Below are positions 34,656 to 43,307 of a stretch of 64,000 nt of DNA, one piece after another. The translations under genes and the position numbers were made by a program. The stretch is from NCBI RefSeq assembly GCF_004762035.2, contig NZ_SIJK02000001.1:20202-84201 (forward strand), in the 5' to 3' direction. The notes beneath the pieces were generated by a model that saw only the letters and a list, made by a program, of their open reading frames with translations, was not told the origin of the DNA and did no database searches. This DNA comes from Candidatus Chloroploca mongolica. GTDB taxonomy: Bacteria; Chloroflexota; Chloroflexia; Chloroflexales; Chloroflexaceae. The first letter of the stretch is position 1, and the number at the start of each line of letters is the position of its first letter.

Positions 34656-35936
34656 ATGCAGCTTCATCGTGCCGCTCGACGTTATTTGCTCGCGACCGCC
34701 TTGCTCACCACCGGTCTAGCGATCCGGATGCTCTTTTTGAATCTGTTGCTGGTCGAGCTTGGCTATGATCGTCAAACGGTAGCCTTACCATTGATCAGCG
34801 ATCTACCGTTGCTCGGGCTTTTCAACAGTCTCCCGGTGGTGGCGGGGGTGCTGAGCAGCTTGCCGCTCTGGTGGCTGGTCACCCGTACCGGCCCGGTGGT
34901 TGGACTCTTTGTGGGCGGGGTGCTCTTTGCGGTGTCGCTGGTGCTGACGGCGAGTTCGATGGCACCGGTACCGCTGGCGCTGGGCCTTGCGCTGGGTGGC
35001 CCTGCCTCGGTGCTCGCGACCGTCAGTGCGGCCCCGTTTATGATGCGCTATAGTGCTGATGCCCCTGGGCGCAATCGGCTCTTTGCGCTCAACGCCGGCT
35101 TTGCGCTTGGCTTTGCGGGGCTGGGTAGCCTGGTGGGCGGTTTGCTGCCGGGGGTGGCGGTGGTTCTGCTCGATCTTCTCCCACAGAGCGCGGCGGCATA
35201 CCAGGCGACCTTTGCTGTGGCAAGCATTATTGGGGTCATTGGGGTCTGGCCACTCGCCCTGAATCTGCGTGAAGGTGACCGGGTTGCTACGACCGATCGT
35301 CTGCCACTGGCGACATCGCGTGAGACGCCGTCGCCCAGGAAGCTCGGGGTGTTGCTGGCGGAAGGTCGCACCTTGCTGGTGGCAGGCCGGTATGCATTGC
35401 CATTCCTAATCTCGCCGCTGCTCATCTCAACCGGGGCAGCTTTGCTGATCCCCTTTCTCAACCTCTACTTTCGGCAGCAATTTGGGGCCTCTGACGCTGC
35501 CCTCGGCTTCATCTTTGCCGTGATCGGCATAGGCACAGGTGTTGCGACCCTGGGGGCACCCTGGCTCGCGCGGTACCTGGGGCAAATGGGCAGTGTCATT
35601 GCCACACAGCTTCTAGCGATACCGTGCCTAATCATGCTTGGCCTAGCCCCGACCCTTGGCCTGGCCTTTATCGTTGCGTTCGTGCGGGCCGCCCTGATGA
35701 ACATGGCCTCACCGCTCTACGATGTCTATGCGATGGAACGCACCCCGGAAGCGGCGCGGCCCATCGTGATTGGCCTGATCAAAGGCGCTTTCGCGGCTGG
35801 CTACCTCTTTGGCCCACCGATCAGCGCCCAGGTGCAACGTGACCATGGCTTCGGGCCGCTCTTCATCGCCACCGCGATCCTCTACGCCTGCGCGGCCCTG
35901 GTCAATCTTGGGTTGCGGCATTATATCGAGGCCTGA
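34656..35936 (+). CDS. Major facilitator superfamily transporter
   Basis: 426 aa from the ATG at 34656, in frame with a longer ORF that runs antisense to the upstream gene. About 12 hydrophobic segments are arranged as two halves joined by a charged loop near residues 205-245 (LREGDRVATTDRLPLATSRE). Motif A is weak (WLVTRTGPVVGLFVGG). GAPWLARYLGQMGS marks the equivalent loop in the second half. The substrate cannot be inferred. The gene stands alone; the following 170 nt have no recognisable gene. Confidence 0.8.
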   Translation: MQLHRAARRYLLATALLTTGLAIRMLFLNLLLVELGYDRQTVALPLISDLPLLGLFNSLPVVAGVLSSLPLWWLVTRTGPVVGLFVGGVLFAVSLVLTASSMAPVPLALGLALGGPASVLATVSAAPFMMRYSADAPGRNRLFALNAGFALGFAGLGSLVGGLLPGVAVVLLDLLPQSAAAYQATFAVASIIGVIGVWPLALNLREGDRVATTDRLPLATSRETPSPRKLGVLLAEGRTLLVAGRYALPFLISPLLISTGAALLIPFLNLYFRQQFGASDAALGFIFAVIGIGTGVATLGAPWLARYLGQMGSVIATQLLAIPCLIMLGLAPTLGLAFIVAFVRAALMNMASPLYDVYAMERTPEAARPIVIGLIKGAFAAGYLFGPPISAQVQRDHGFGPLFIATAILYACAALVNLGLRHYIEA

Positions 35937-36105
35937 TCGCCTCGGTGCGGGGCGAATTTCAGCAGGCCATTGCCCAAATCACCGCTGCTCAGGCACAGAT
36001 CCACCACCTTGGCAAAAGCCCCGGCCAGTCGCAGCCCTTGTTCGATGACAACGGGCAATCGCTCGAAGGTAGTCTGGCAGAGAAACTCTGTGTCGAGATC
36101 AACGG

Positions 36106-36514
36106 TGTTGAGCAACTGGCGTATGAATATGCTCTGGTATACTACAGACAACACGGCGACCTGCGCATGGTGCGCATGCTGGAAGCCCCCCGCCGACCAT
36201 GGCGAGCCCGCTCCCGACTGCATAGGAAGCGCTGCGCGACGAATACATGCACCGAACTGGCATCGGCACCACCCGCACAATGACCTCGGTCATCACGGGC
36301 ATTTTTTTGCCCTCTTGGCAATTCCGCGAGTACATGTTGGCAGAAAAGGTCAACCTGTGGCGCGGCAAGGTCTACTCACGTTTATGCGACTTTGGCCTGT
36401 GGGATTACTATGCTCGCCACCGACTTGAACCAGGTGGTGACTGAACTGGATGTCCTGGTCTATTTCTTCTACGGCCAATACGACTACACCTGCGCCATGG
36501 AGATAAAACAATGA
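36106..36514 (+). pseudogene. Alpha/beta-hydrolase (proline-iminopeptidase-like) remnant
   Basis: Three frames in succession resemble the C-terminal half of one alpha/beta hydrolase: EYALVYYRQHGDLRMVR, then RTMTSVITGIFLPSWQFREY with EKVNLWRGK, then VVTELDVLVYFFYGQYDYTC. At least two frameshifts separate them and the N-terminal half with the nucleophile is missing. The remnant ends in a TGA overlapping the ATG of the next gene, so the original gene was probably coupled to it. The 35937-36105 stretch before it holds nothing recognised. Confidence 0.65.
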
Positions 36515-37053
36515 AGATCACAGACTGTCAACGTGAAATGCGTTCTGCCTTTTTGGGTGGATTTGCCGGGCAACTGGTTTCCGGCATTATCTGGCTCGTT
36601 GCCGCCGCGCTTGGAACCTGGCTCGCGCCGAGGGCCGGCATGATAGCGCTCTTTTTTGGCAGCATGGCTCTCTTCCCGCTCACCCAACTCGGTGTGCGCC
36701 TACTCGGGCGCCCCGGCAAAGTCAGCCCGGAGAATGGACTGTGGTCGCTCGGTACACAGGTCGCGTTTACCGTGCCGCTCAACTTCCTGCTCGTTGGCGC
36801 AGCCACGCTCTACCGCGAGAACTGGTTCTTCCCAGCAGCGATGGTCGTAGTTGGCGCACATTACCTTCCCTTCATCACGCTGTACGGCATGAAGGTGTTT
36901 GGCATCCTGGCCGGGTTGCTGGTTGTCACTGGGGCCGGGCTAGCGCTCTATGGGCCGGACATGTTCAGCCTGGGCGGTTGGGTAACGGCTGTGCTCCTCA
37001 TCGCTTTTGCCTTCATCGGACGGCATCTCATCTTGCGCGAGGAGCAGCAATGA
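36511..37053 (+). CDS. Six-helix membrane protein (DUF7010-like)
   Basis: 180 aa. It starts MKITDCQREMRSAFLGGFAG and has about six membrane helices (GQLVSGIIWLVAAAL, AGMIALFFGSMALFPL, VAFTVPLNFLLVGA and others). The layout resembles small proteins grouped as DUF7010, recalled only. The start codon overlaps the stop of the hydrolase remnant and the CPBP protease gene follows after 35 nt. This and the next gene look like one acquired block. Confidence 0.6.
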   Translation: MKITDCQREMRSAFLGGFAGQLVSGIIWLVAAALGTWLAPRAGMIALFFGSMALFPLTQLGVRLLGRPGKVSPENGLWSLGTQVAFTVPLNFLLVGAATLYRENWFFPAAMVVVGAHYLPFITLYGMKVFGILAGLLVVTGAGLALYGPDMFSLGGWVTAVLLIAFAFIGRHLILREEQQ

Positions 37054-37088
37054 TACATTTCATCTCATTCTCCGGAAAGATTTGACTT

Positions 37089-37721
37089 ATGAAAATCAAT
37101 CGCATCCTTTTTGAGACCATTGCTGTAACTGCTATTACTCTTTTGGGAATGCTGCTCATCCCGTCGGCAAAAACGTTGTTTGCGCTTGTGCCGGTCGCGT
37201 ACCTGCTGATCGAGCGCCATCTGCGTAAGCGCAGTTGGGGCGAGTTAGGCTTTAACCTCCGCACGTTTTGGGACGATTTGCGCGCCAATTGGATGCTGTT
37301 CATCCTGTTGGGCTTTGTTATTCAACCCCTGGTTGCCCTGTGGGCAAAGGCATACTTCCCATCTTTTTTGGCGCATGTCCAGGATCGCCTGCCCTTTGAA
37401 ACGGGGATCTCTTGGGGTGTTTTGCTCCCATTGTTGGCATTTTCCCTGATTGGCGAGGAGATGACCTACCGGACGCTCATTCAGGGCAGGCTGACTCCGT
37501 TTATCGGAATTCCGGCAGCAATCGGGGTGGCTTCGCTCCTGTTTGGGTTGGCGCATTTTGCCCCCGGGCCGGGACTCATCGTTTTGACGGACATCGGCCT
37601 GATTGTCGTTGATTCGATTTTGTATGGCATCATGTTTGCCCGCCGTAATAACCTGTGGGTGGTCTGGCTGGCGCACCTGCTGGGCGATATCTTTGGGCTT
37701 TTAGTGTTGATGTCCGTGTGA
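37089..37721 (+). CDS. CPBP-family intramembrane metalloprotease
   Basis: 210 aa with about seven membrane helices. The three glutamate/histidine motifs of CAAX-protease/bacteriocin-processing proteins are present: GEEMTYRTLIQG (EExxxR), LLFGLAHFAPG (FxxxH) and VWLAHLLGD (HxxxD/N). These proteins cleave substrates in the membrane or protect against bacteriocins. The slc13 gene begins 7 nt later with its own GAGGAG, so transcription may continue. No substrate gene is obvious nearby. Confidence 0.88.
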   Translation: MKINRILFETIAVTAITLLGMLLIPSAKTLFALVPVAYLLIERHLRKRSWGELGFNLRTFWDDLRANWMLFILLGFVIQPLVALWAKAYFPSFLAHVQDRLPFETGISWGVLLPLLAFSLIGEEMTYRTLIQGRLTPFIGIPAAIGVASLLFGLAHFAPGPGLIVLTDIGLIVVDSILYGIMFARRNNLWVVWLAHLLGDIFGLLVLMSV

Positions 37722-37728
37722 GGAGAAC

Positions 37729-39591
37729 ATGATGACCAGTGACATTCTCATTGTACTCAGTATTCTTTTGGCAACGATCATTCTTTTTGTTAGTGATCGT
37801 TTGCGTTTGGATGTGGTGGCGCTGCTTGCGCTGCTCGCGCTTACCCTGACCGGTATCCTGACCCCTGCTGAGGCGTCGGCAGGGTTTGGCGATACGGTCG
37901 TGATCCTGATTGCGGCCCTTTTTGTGGTTGGTGAGGCGTTGTTGCAGACGGGGGTGGCGGCTTCGATTAGCCGCTGGCTCGGGCGGGTTGCCGGGACGAG
38001 TGAGTTACGCATTATTGTGATGTTGATGGTGGTGGTGGCCCCGCTCTCGGCGTTTATCAGTTCGACCGGGACGGTGGCGATTATGCTACCGGTGGTGGTC
38101 GCGCTTGCCCGGCGCGCTCGCATTAGCCCCTCGCGCTTGCTGATCCCGATGGCGTATGCGGCGCTCATCGGCGGCATGTTGACGCTGATTGGAACCCCAC
38201 CGAATCTTGTTGCGAGTGAAGCTCTGGCGAATGCAGGGCGTGATCCATTTGGCTTCTTTAGTTTTACGCCGATTGGCCTGCTTGTTTTGGGGGTGGCGAT
38301 CATCTTCATGGCCCTGGCCGGGCGTCATCTGCTCCCTACCAGAGTTCAGCCGCCCGCAGATGCACCTGATGCGCGCAATGATGCGGTTACATCCGCTGAG
38401 TTGATTGATGCGTATGCCGTGAAGGATGATCTTGTCTCGCTGCGTGTTCGTCCAACGTCACCCTTGATTGGCAAGAGTGTCGTCGAGAGCACGTTGAGCA
38501 CAGCGTACGACGTGACGTTGCTGGCTTCGTATCCGTGGCAGAATGATCGTGCGCAGCCAGGCAAAGCCCGGGCGGTCAATGCCAATACACGGTTTGCGGC
38601 AGGCGATCTGCTGGATCTGCAAGCGCCGACGGCTCAGGCCGAGCGGATGGCGACGGAACTTGACCTGGATGTGTTGCCTTCGCCCCTCGAGAGCGGCCAT
38701 TTGAACACAGGGCTGTTGGTCGTCGAAGTAGCCCTGACGCCACGTTCGAGCTTTCTTGGGCGCTCGGTGGTGGATCTGGCGGTGCGCAGTCGTTTCGGGG
38801 TCAATGTGCTTGGTGTGCAACGCCTGGGGCAGCCGCTCAAGGGTGCTTTTGCCCAGGAACAACTGCGTTTCGGGGATACGTTGCTGGTCGCCGGACCAAT
38901 GGTGACACTCGCCCCGCTTGTGCGTGATCAGCGCTACTACGGTGATTTTGTGATTGCGGCGGTGCCGCCCGAACTCGAGGCCGAACAAGAGACAACCATG
39001 GCTCCGCAGGCCCCTGTTGCGATCATCATTACCCTCTTGATGCTGATCGTGATGGCTGGAGGATGGGTGCCGACGATGACGGTTGCACTGCTTGCGGCAG
39101 TGGCCCTGGTGCTGACGGGTTGCGTCAAAGTCACGGAGGTCTACAAACGCATGAGTTGGGAGAGTCTGGTCTTGATTGCGGCGATGCTGCCGATGGCAAC
39201 GGCGCTGAACAAGACGGGAGGCACGTCGCTGATTGCCGGGGGCATTGTCGAGACGATCGGCCCGCTCGGGCCACTGGCGCTGATCGTAGGGATGTTCTTG
39301 CTCACCACCATCTTCAGTCAGTTCATCTCGAATACGGCGACGGCGGTGCTGATGATGCCGATTGCGCTCGAAGCCGCCAGCCGGCTTGGCATTGGCCCCG
39401 AACCGCTCTTGATGACCGTTGCAATTGCCGCCTCGACCGCCTTTGCCACCCCGATCGCCTCACCTGTCAACACCCTGGTGCTGACCCCGGGTGGGTATCG
39501 TTTTGCCGACTATGCGCGGGCGGGCCTCCCCTTGCAACTGCTGGTGCTGGTGATCTGCATGATCTTTGTGCCACTTCTGTTTCCGTTTTAG
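37729..39591 (+). CDS. SLC13/DASS-type permease with two TrkA-C (RCK_C) domains
   Basis: 620 aa. The N-terminal membrane half (residues 1-205) carries SSTGTVAIMLPVV and IGTPPNLVASEAL, the SNT-like signature of DASS/ArsB-related transporters. Two cytoplasmic TrkA-C domains follow (about 225-300, VRPTSPLIGKSVVES; about 310-400, LTPRSSFLGRSVVDL). A second membrane half ends with TTIFSQFISNTATAVLMMPI. The substrate may be sulfate, a dicarboxylate or another anion; the sequence does not decide. TrkA-C domains suggest ligand gating. Two ATGs overlap at the start (ATGATG). Confidence 0.88.
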   Translation: MMTSDILIVLSILLATIILFVSDRLRLDVVALLALLALTLTGILTPAEASAGFGDTVVILIAALFVVGEALLQTGVAASISRWLGRVAGTSELRIIVMLMVVVAPLSAFISSTGTVAIMLPVVVALARRARISPSRLLIPMAYAALIGGMLTLIGTPPNLVASEALANAGRDPFGFFSFTPIGLLVLGVAIIFMALAGRHLLPTRVQPPADAPDARNDAVTSAELIDAYAVKDDLVSLRVRPTSPLIGKSVVESTLSTAYDVTLLASYPWQNDRAQPGKARAVNANTRFAAGDLLDLQAPTAQAERMATELDLDVLPSPLESGHLNTGLLVVEVALTPRSSFLGRSVVDLAVRSRFGVNVLGVQRLGQPLKGAFAQEQLRFGDTLLVAGPMVTLAPLVRDQRYYGDFVIAAVPPELEAEQETTMAPQAPVAIIITLLMLIVMAGGWVPTMTVALLAAVALVLTGCVKVTEVYKRMSWESLVLIAAMLPMATALNKTGGTSLIAGGIVETIGPLGPLALIVGMFLLTTIFSQFISNTATAVLMMPIALEAASRLGIGPEPLLMTVAIAASTAFATPIASPVNTLVLTPGGYRFADYARAGLPLQLLVLVICMIFVPLLFPF

Positions 39592-39598
39592 GCCCGAC

Positions 39599-39644
39599 GT
39601 AGTGCCGACTTCAGTCGGCTGAGGCCGACTGAAGTCGGCACTAC
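39599..39644. repeat. GTGCCGACTTCAGTCGGC palindrome (short centre)
   Basis: Arms GTAGTGCCGACTTCAGTCGG / CCGACTGAAGTCGGCACTAC with a compact centre, 7 nt after the permease stop. Here the outermost bases are GTAGTG rather than GGAGTG and have changed in both arms together. Confidence 0.8.
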
Positions 39645-39675
39645 GTCGGGCACAAACTGTCAAGTGCCTACGAAC

Positions 39676-39743
39676 CTTGTCAAAGGCGCAAAGCTGGGTA
39701 TGGAGATCCATCAAACCTTCGCGCCCTAGCGCCTTTGCGTCAA
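39676..39743. repeat. GACGCAAAGGCGC-family repeat, copy 2
   Basis: Begins CTTGTCAAAGGCGCAAAG and ends GCGCCTTTGCGTCAAG; the middle (TATGGAGATCCATC) matches the middle of the copy at 61013-61130. Confidence 0.6.
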
Positions 39744-39790
39744 GACGGATCAACCTTAGCGGTGAGGCTCTATCTTTGTGAAACTCGTAC

Positions 39791-39799
39791 TGGTATAAT
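39791..39799 (+). promoter_or_regulatory. Extended -10 promoter of the uspA gene
   Basis: TGG-TATAAT is a perfect extended -10 (39791-39799). No good -35 is seen, as is usual for this class. The start codon is 113 nt downstream. Confidence 0.5.
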
Positions 39800-39912
39800 G
39801 TCAATGGAGGGTAGATTGATCTTCCGGAATTATTCCTGGCAAGGGAGCCTGGATGAAGCCTTCGCTACATGCGCTGTTGCGGTAGCGAGTACCGGTTTAT
39901 CAGAGAGGCCTT

Positions 39913-40359
39913 ATGTACAATCACATTCTTGTTCCCCTGGATGGTTCGCCGCTCGCTGAGCAGGTTCTACCTCACGTGCGAGCTCTTGCCGCTGCTGGAC
40001 TAGCGTCGAAGGTGACGTTGATGCGCGCCGTTCCCCGCGAATACCCCGATGTCACTGAAAGCGCGACGAAAACCACCGAGTTCGTTGATCCGATGAAAAA
40101 ACTGCTCAACGATGCTCATTCTTATCTGTCTGACCTTATCGGCCCGTTACGTGATGAGGGCTTACAGGTCGGAACCGAGGTCTTGATCCGTTATCCTGCC
40201 GATGCGATCCTTGAGTTTGCCGAGAGCGAAGGCGTTGATCTAATCGCTCTGGCAACGCATGGTCGGGGTGGCCTTGGCCGCTGGATCTATGGCAGCGTCA
40301 CGCAGAAGATTATGCAGACAACGCCGGTTCCGATGCTGGTTGTTCGTCCCCAGGCCTGA
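39913..40359 (+). CDS. uspA: Universal stress protein, ATP-binding type
   Basis: 148 aa, one Usp domain: MYNHILVPLDGSPLAEQVL at the start and ATHGRGGLGRWIYGSVTQ near the end, the G-2x-G-9x-G-(S/T) loop of ATP-binding members, closing PVPMLVVRP. These proteins bind ATP and are induced by stress or redox change. It is a single gene with its own extended -10 upstream and a 22-bp-stem terminator downstream. Confidence 0.92.
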   Translation: MYNHILVPLDGSPLAEQVLPHVRALAAAGLASKVTLMRAVPREYPDVTESATKTTEFVDPMKKLLNDAHSYLSDLIGPLRDEGLQVGTEVLIRYPADAILEFAESEGVDLIALATHGRGGLGRWIYGSVTQKIMQTTPVPMLVVRPQA

Positions 40360-40372
40360 GCAGCTTACTCCT

Positions 40373-40419
40373 GAAATGCGTGAAAACGACCAGCTTTGCT
40401 GGTCGTTTTCACGCATTTC
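40373..40419. terminator. Perfect 22-bp hairpin between convergent genes
   Basis: Arms GAAATGCGTGAAAACGACC + AGC and complement around a TTT loop. It lies 13 nt after the uspA stop and 37 nt from the purM stop, with A/T runs inside both arms. Confidence 0.8.
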
Positions 40420-40455
40420 GCTATCAGTGCTCACGGCGCTTGCTGTGGCGTTCCT

Positions 40456-41472
40456 TCAATCCACCAAGACAACTTCCGCCCGGTCAGTGATGACCCCAAC
40501 GTGACATGCCTCGGGCACCGCCGCAAGCGCCGCAGAGACCTCTTCTGGGGCAAGCACAACGAGCATGCCCAGGCCCATGTTGAGGGCATGATAGGCTTCG
40601 TGCTCGGCCAGGCGGCCCTGTTCGACCAGATAGGTGAAGATCGGCGGGATGGGCCATGTGCCACGCGTGATGGTCGCGCCCAGTCCTTTGGGGAGGATGC
40701 GCGGCAGGTTGTCGAAGAGTCCGCCCCCGGTGATGTGGGCCAAGCCTTTGACCGTCACGGCGTTGCGGAGCGCCTCAACTTCGCGGAGATAACAACGATG
40801 CACTGCCAGCAGCGCCTCGCCGATGCTGGCACCGCCGAGCACGGCAGGGCGGGCGGCGTAGCCATCGCGGGCAGCGATGCGCCGCGCCAGTGAGTAGCCG
40901 TTGGTGTGCAGGCCCGTCGAAGGCAACGCCAGCACCGCATCGCCCGGCGCAAGGTCGGTGCGGGGCAATAAGCGTGCTCGCTCCACAACACCAACAATCG
41001 TCCCGGCTAGGTCAAAGGCCCCTTCCACATAAACATCCGGCATCTCGGCGGTCTCGCCGCCAAGCAACGCGCACCCCGTGGCGCGACACGCCGTGGCGAC
41101 GCCCTCGACGATGGTGGCGATCTGGACGGGATCGAGGCGGGCCGACGCGACATAATCAAGAAAAAAGAGCGGTCGTGCGCCCTGGACAAGAATGTCGTTG
41201 ATACAGTGATTGACCAGATCCTGCCCGACCGTCTCGTACCGCCCAAGGGCCGTTGCGACGAGGGTCTTGGTTCCTACGCCGTCGGTACTGCTGACCAGCA
41301 CGGGCTCGCGCAGGCCTTGCAGGGCGACACCGGCATCAAAACAACCGCCAAACGCTCCCATCCCGGCCAGCACTGCCGGGCTATGGGTCGAACGTACGGC
41401 TGCGCCCATCAACGCTTTGGCCATGGTTGCAGCCGCAAGATCCACTCCCGCGTCACGATAGGTCTCAGACAT
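40456..41472 (-). CDS. purM: Phosphoribosylformylglycinamidine cyclo-ligase
   Basis: 338 aa from the ATG at 41472, which overlaps the hisG stop by 8 nt. PurM converts FGAM and ATP to aminoimidazole ribotide in purine synthesis. Features: SETYRDAGVDL at the start, VSSTDGVGTKTLVA, ALLGGETAEMPDVY, LPSTGLHTNGYSLAR, AHITGGGLFDNLPRILP. The length is typical. Coupling to hisG puts it last in a hisS-creatininase-hisG-purM unit, joining histidine and purine synthesis, which exchange AICAR. Confidence 0.94.
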   Translation of the reverse strand: MSETYRDAGVDLAAATMAKALMGAAVRSTHSPAVLAGMGAFGGCFDAGVALQGLREPVLVSSTDGVGTKTLVATALGRYETVGQDLVNHCINDILVQGARPLFFLDYVASARLDPVQIATIVEGVATACRATGCALLGGETAEMPDVYVEGAFDLAGTIVGVVERARLLPRTDLAPGDAVLALPSTGLHTNGYSLARRIAARDGYAARPAVLGGASIGEALLAVHRCYLREVEALRNAVTVKGLAHITGGGLFDNLPRILPKGLGATITRGTWPIPPIFTYLVEQGRLAEHEAYHALNMGLGMLVVLAPEEVSAALAAVPEACHVGVITDRAEVVLVD

Positions 41473-42487
41473 CCTGGCGTTCCTCGCTGAGAGCCGTGCG
41501 CAGACGGGCAAACGCCTCGCTTTCGGCTTTGAAGACGTGTTGCACCTGGACGGTACTGATGCTCACGGCACCAATGTTGCGCAGGTGTTGAACTGCGGGC
41601 AACAACTCGTCCTGGGGCACCACAACATTGACGGCATACCAGCGTGGTGCCGCCTGTTCGTCATCGAATTTGCTCCAGACCGGGGCAATTGTCGGGCCTT
41701 GCAAGCCGGCAAGTTCAATGCGGGCAGTCACCTGGCGCCCCACGCTCTCGATCGACGCACCAGGCAGGTTAGCGGTCAACGAATAGAAGAGGCGCCCCTG
41801 CCGTCGGCCTTCGATCAACTCGAGCAACTGACGCACCAGCGCGAGTTTGCCTTGGTCATTGCGCAGCGTGCGCCGACTGCCCACCAGCACCGCCTGTGAG
41901 CGCAAGATCGTACCGCCGACGATCTTGAGCCGGTTATCGCGAATAGCCGTGCCTGTTTCGGTAATATCGGCAATAATATCGGCGTAGCCCAGGCCAGGGG
42001 CCGCCTCGGTTGACCCTTGCGAGTCGATCAGGTCAAAATAGTTGATGCCCTGTTGATGACAGAAACGCCGGATAATCTCGGGATACTTGGTAGCAATCCG
42101 CAAACGCCGCCCCTGCCCGCGCAGCTCCATCGCCAAATCGGCGAGATCTTGCCACGAACTGACATCAACCCAGCCTTGCGGCACCGCAAAGACCAGTTCG
42201 GCGCGCCAGAAGCCAAGATCATCGTAGATCGTCAGCAAAGTGGGATCATCACCGCGCTGTTCCACCACCAGATCGTACCCCGTAATACCGAGATCAATGC
42301 TGCCTTCGGCAACCTTTTCGACAATATCGGCAGGACGATGGAGCAAAACTTCGGTATCAGGGAGGCCGCGGAGCGTCGCGGTATACTGGCGCGGATTCGC
42401 CCGTACGACCCGCAGGCCACAACTCTCAAGCAGACTCAACGTCGCATCATAGCCACGGCCCTTGGAAGGAATCGCAAATCGCAGCAT
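41465..42487 (-). CDS. hisG: ATP phosphoribosyltransferase, long form
   Basis: 340 aa from the ATG at 42487 (AAGGTGA 8 nt upstream); an in-frame GTG lies 12 nt earlier. HisG condenses ATP and PRPP in the first step of histidine synthesis. Visible: FAIPSKGRGYDATL, LGITGYDLVVE, IATKYPEIIRRF, and the PRPP-loop region ADIIADITETGTAI. Residues about 265-335 form the HisG_C ACT-like regulatory domain (YAVNVVVPQDELLPAVQHL). Because this is the long, self-regulated form, it should not need a HisZ partner. It starts 4 nt after the creatininase-like gene. Confidence 0.93.
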   Translation of the reverse strand: MLRFAIPSKGRGYDATLSLLESCGLRVVRANPRQYTATLRGLPDTEVLLHRPADIVEKVAEGSIDLGITGYDLVVEQRGDDPTLLTIYDDLGFWRAELVFAVPQGWVDVSSWQDLADLAMELRGQGRRLRIATKYPEIIRRFCHQQGINYFDLIDSQGSTEAAPGLGYADIIADITETGTAIRDNRLKIVGGTILRSQAVLVGSRRTLRNDQGKLALVRQLLELIEGRRQGRLFYSLTANLPGASIESVGRQVTARIELAGLQGPTIAPVWSKFDDEQAAPRWYAVNVVVPQDELLPAVQHLRNIGAVSISTVQVQHVFKAESEAFARLRTALSEERQDV

Positions 42488-42491
42488 GGAA

Positions 42492-43295
42492 TCATTCACC
42501 TTGCGTCAATGCGGCCCACCAGTGTGCAGTTACCTGGGCAGGATCACTACCATAGCGGGCAAGAAAAGCTTGATAACGCTCGTGGCGTTGTTCGTACAGG
42601 GCGGTCAACTGGGCGGGATCATTGCGTTTTACGAGATCTTGCACGGCAGCAACGATCCGTTCGACCGCAAGGTTCAGCGCGCTGGTACCCAGCGTTGCTG
42701 CTGCGGTATAGCGGGGATCGCGCCCGACGACCCCACTGGTGCCTGGTTGCAAGGGCTGATCGCCAAGCATTGCAAGGTCAACCAGATCTGGCCGCAGGGC
42801 GAGCAAGAGCGAGGTTCCCCAGAGGCCACCGTGGTCAAGCATCGCTTCGTCAACCAGGGCCAGCGGCGTGATCGCCAGGACAAGTACCTGATGCTGATGC
42901 AGCGCACGCTGGGCCGCCTCCATCATGAACCGATCGTGGCTATAGCCATAGTGACCATTGAGCACCACAATCACGCGCCATCCTGTGGCCGCCAATTGGC
43001 CCAGCAGATCATCGAGCACCAGATTGAGCGTCGTTGGGTTGAACGTGAGGTTGTCGGGATGCGGAATACCATCACTGGCCCAGTTCATCGTTGGCAATAA
43101 GACGCCCCCGGTACGCTGCACGGCACGTTCTGCCATCGCTTCGATGACCAGCGTATCAAGGCCAAAGGGCAGATGCGGCCCGTGCCACATCAGACTCCCC
43201 CAGGGCAGATAGATCACGGGAATCGCGGCACGGATCGCGGCGAGTTGAGCCGGAAGCAATTGATTGTAGCGACCCCAGGGGGGCTTCTCGGCCAT
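42492..43295 (-). CDS. Creatininase-family protein with altered metal ligands
   Basis: 267 aa. The family fold is clear from LPWGSLMWHGPHLPFGLDT (usual form: GS-x-E-Q-H-G-P-H-L-P), LNGHYGYSHDRFM and DHGGLWGTSLLL. The glutamate that normally binds metal (GSxEQH) is methionine here, and the second glutamate after NGH is glycine. The histidine and aspartate remain. The substrate is therefore unlikely to be creatinine; relatives act on formamide intermediates of riboflavin or F420 synthesis and on mycofactocin. It lies between hisS and hisG with gaps of 12 and 4 nt. Confidence 0.82.
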   Translation of the reverse strand: MAEKPPWGRYNQLLPAQLAAIRAAIPVIYLPWGSLMWHGPHLPFGLDTLVIEAMAERAVQRTGGVLLPTMNWASDGIPHPDNLTFNPTTLNLVLDDLLGQLAATGWRVIVVLNGHYGYSHDRFMMEAAQRALHQHQVLVLAITPLALVDEAMLDHGGLWGTSLLLALRPDLVDLAMLGDQPLQPGTSGVVGRDPRYTAAATLGTSALNLAVERIVAAVQDLVKRNDPAQLTALYEQRHERYQAFLARYGSDPAQVTAHWWAALTQGE

Positions 43296-43307
43296 CGTGC
43301 CCTCTCC

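Noticed and set aside
35921..36280. Minus-strand ORF of about 119 codons downstream of the MFS gene
   Set aside because: No start signal or family; it overlaps the hydrolase remnant on the other strand.
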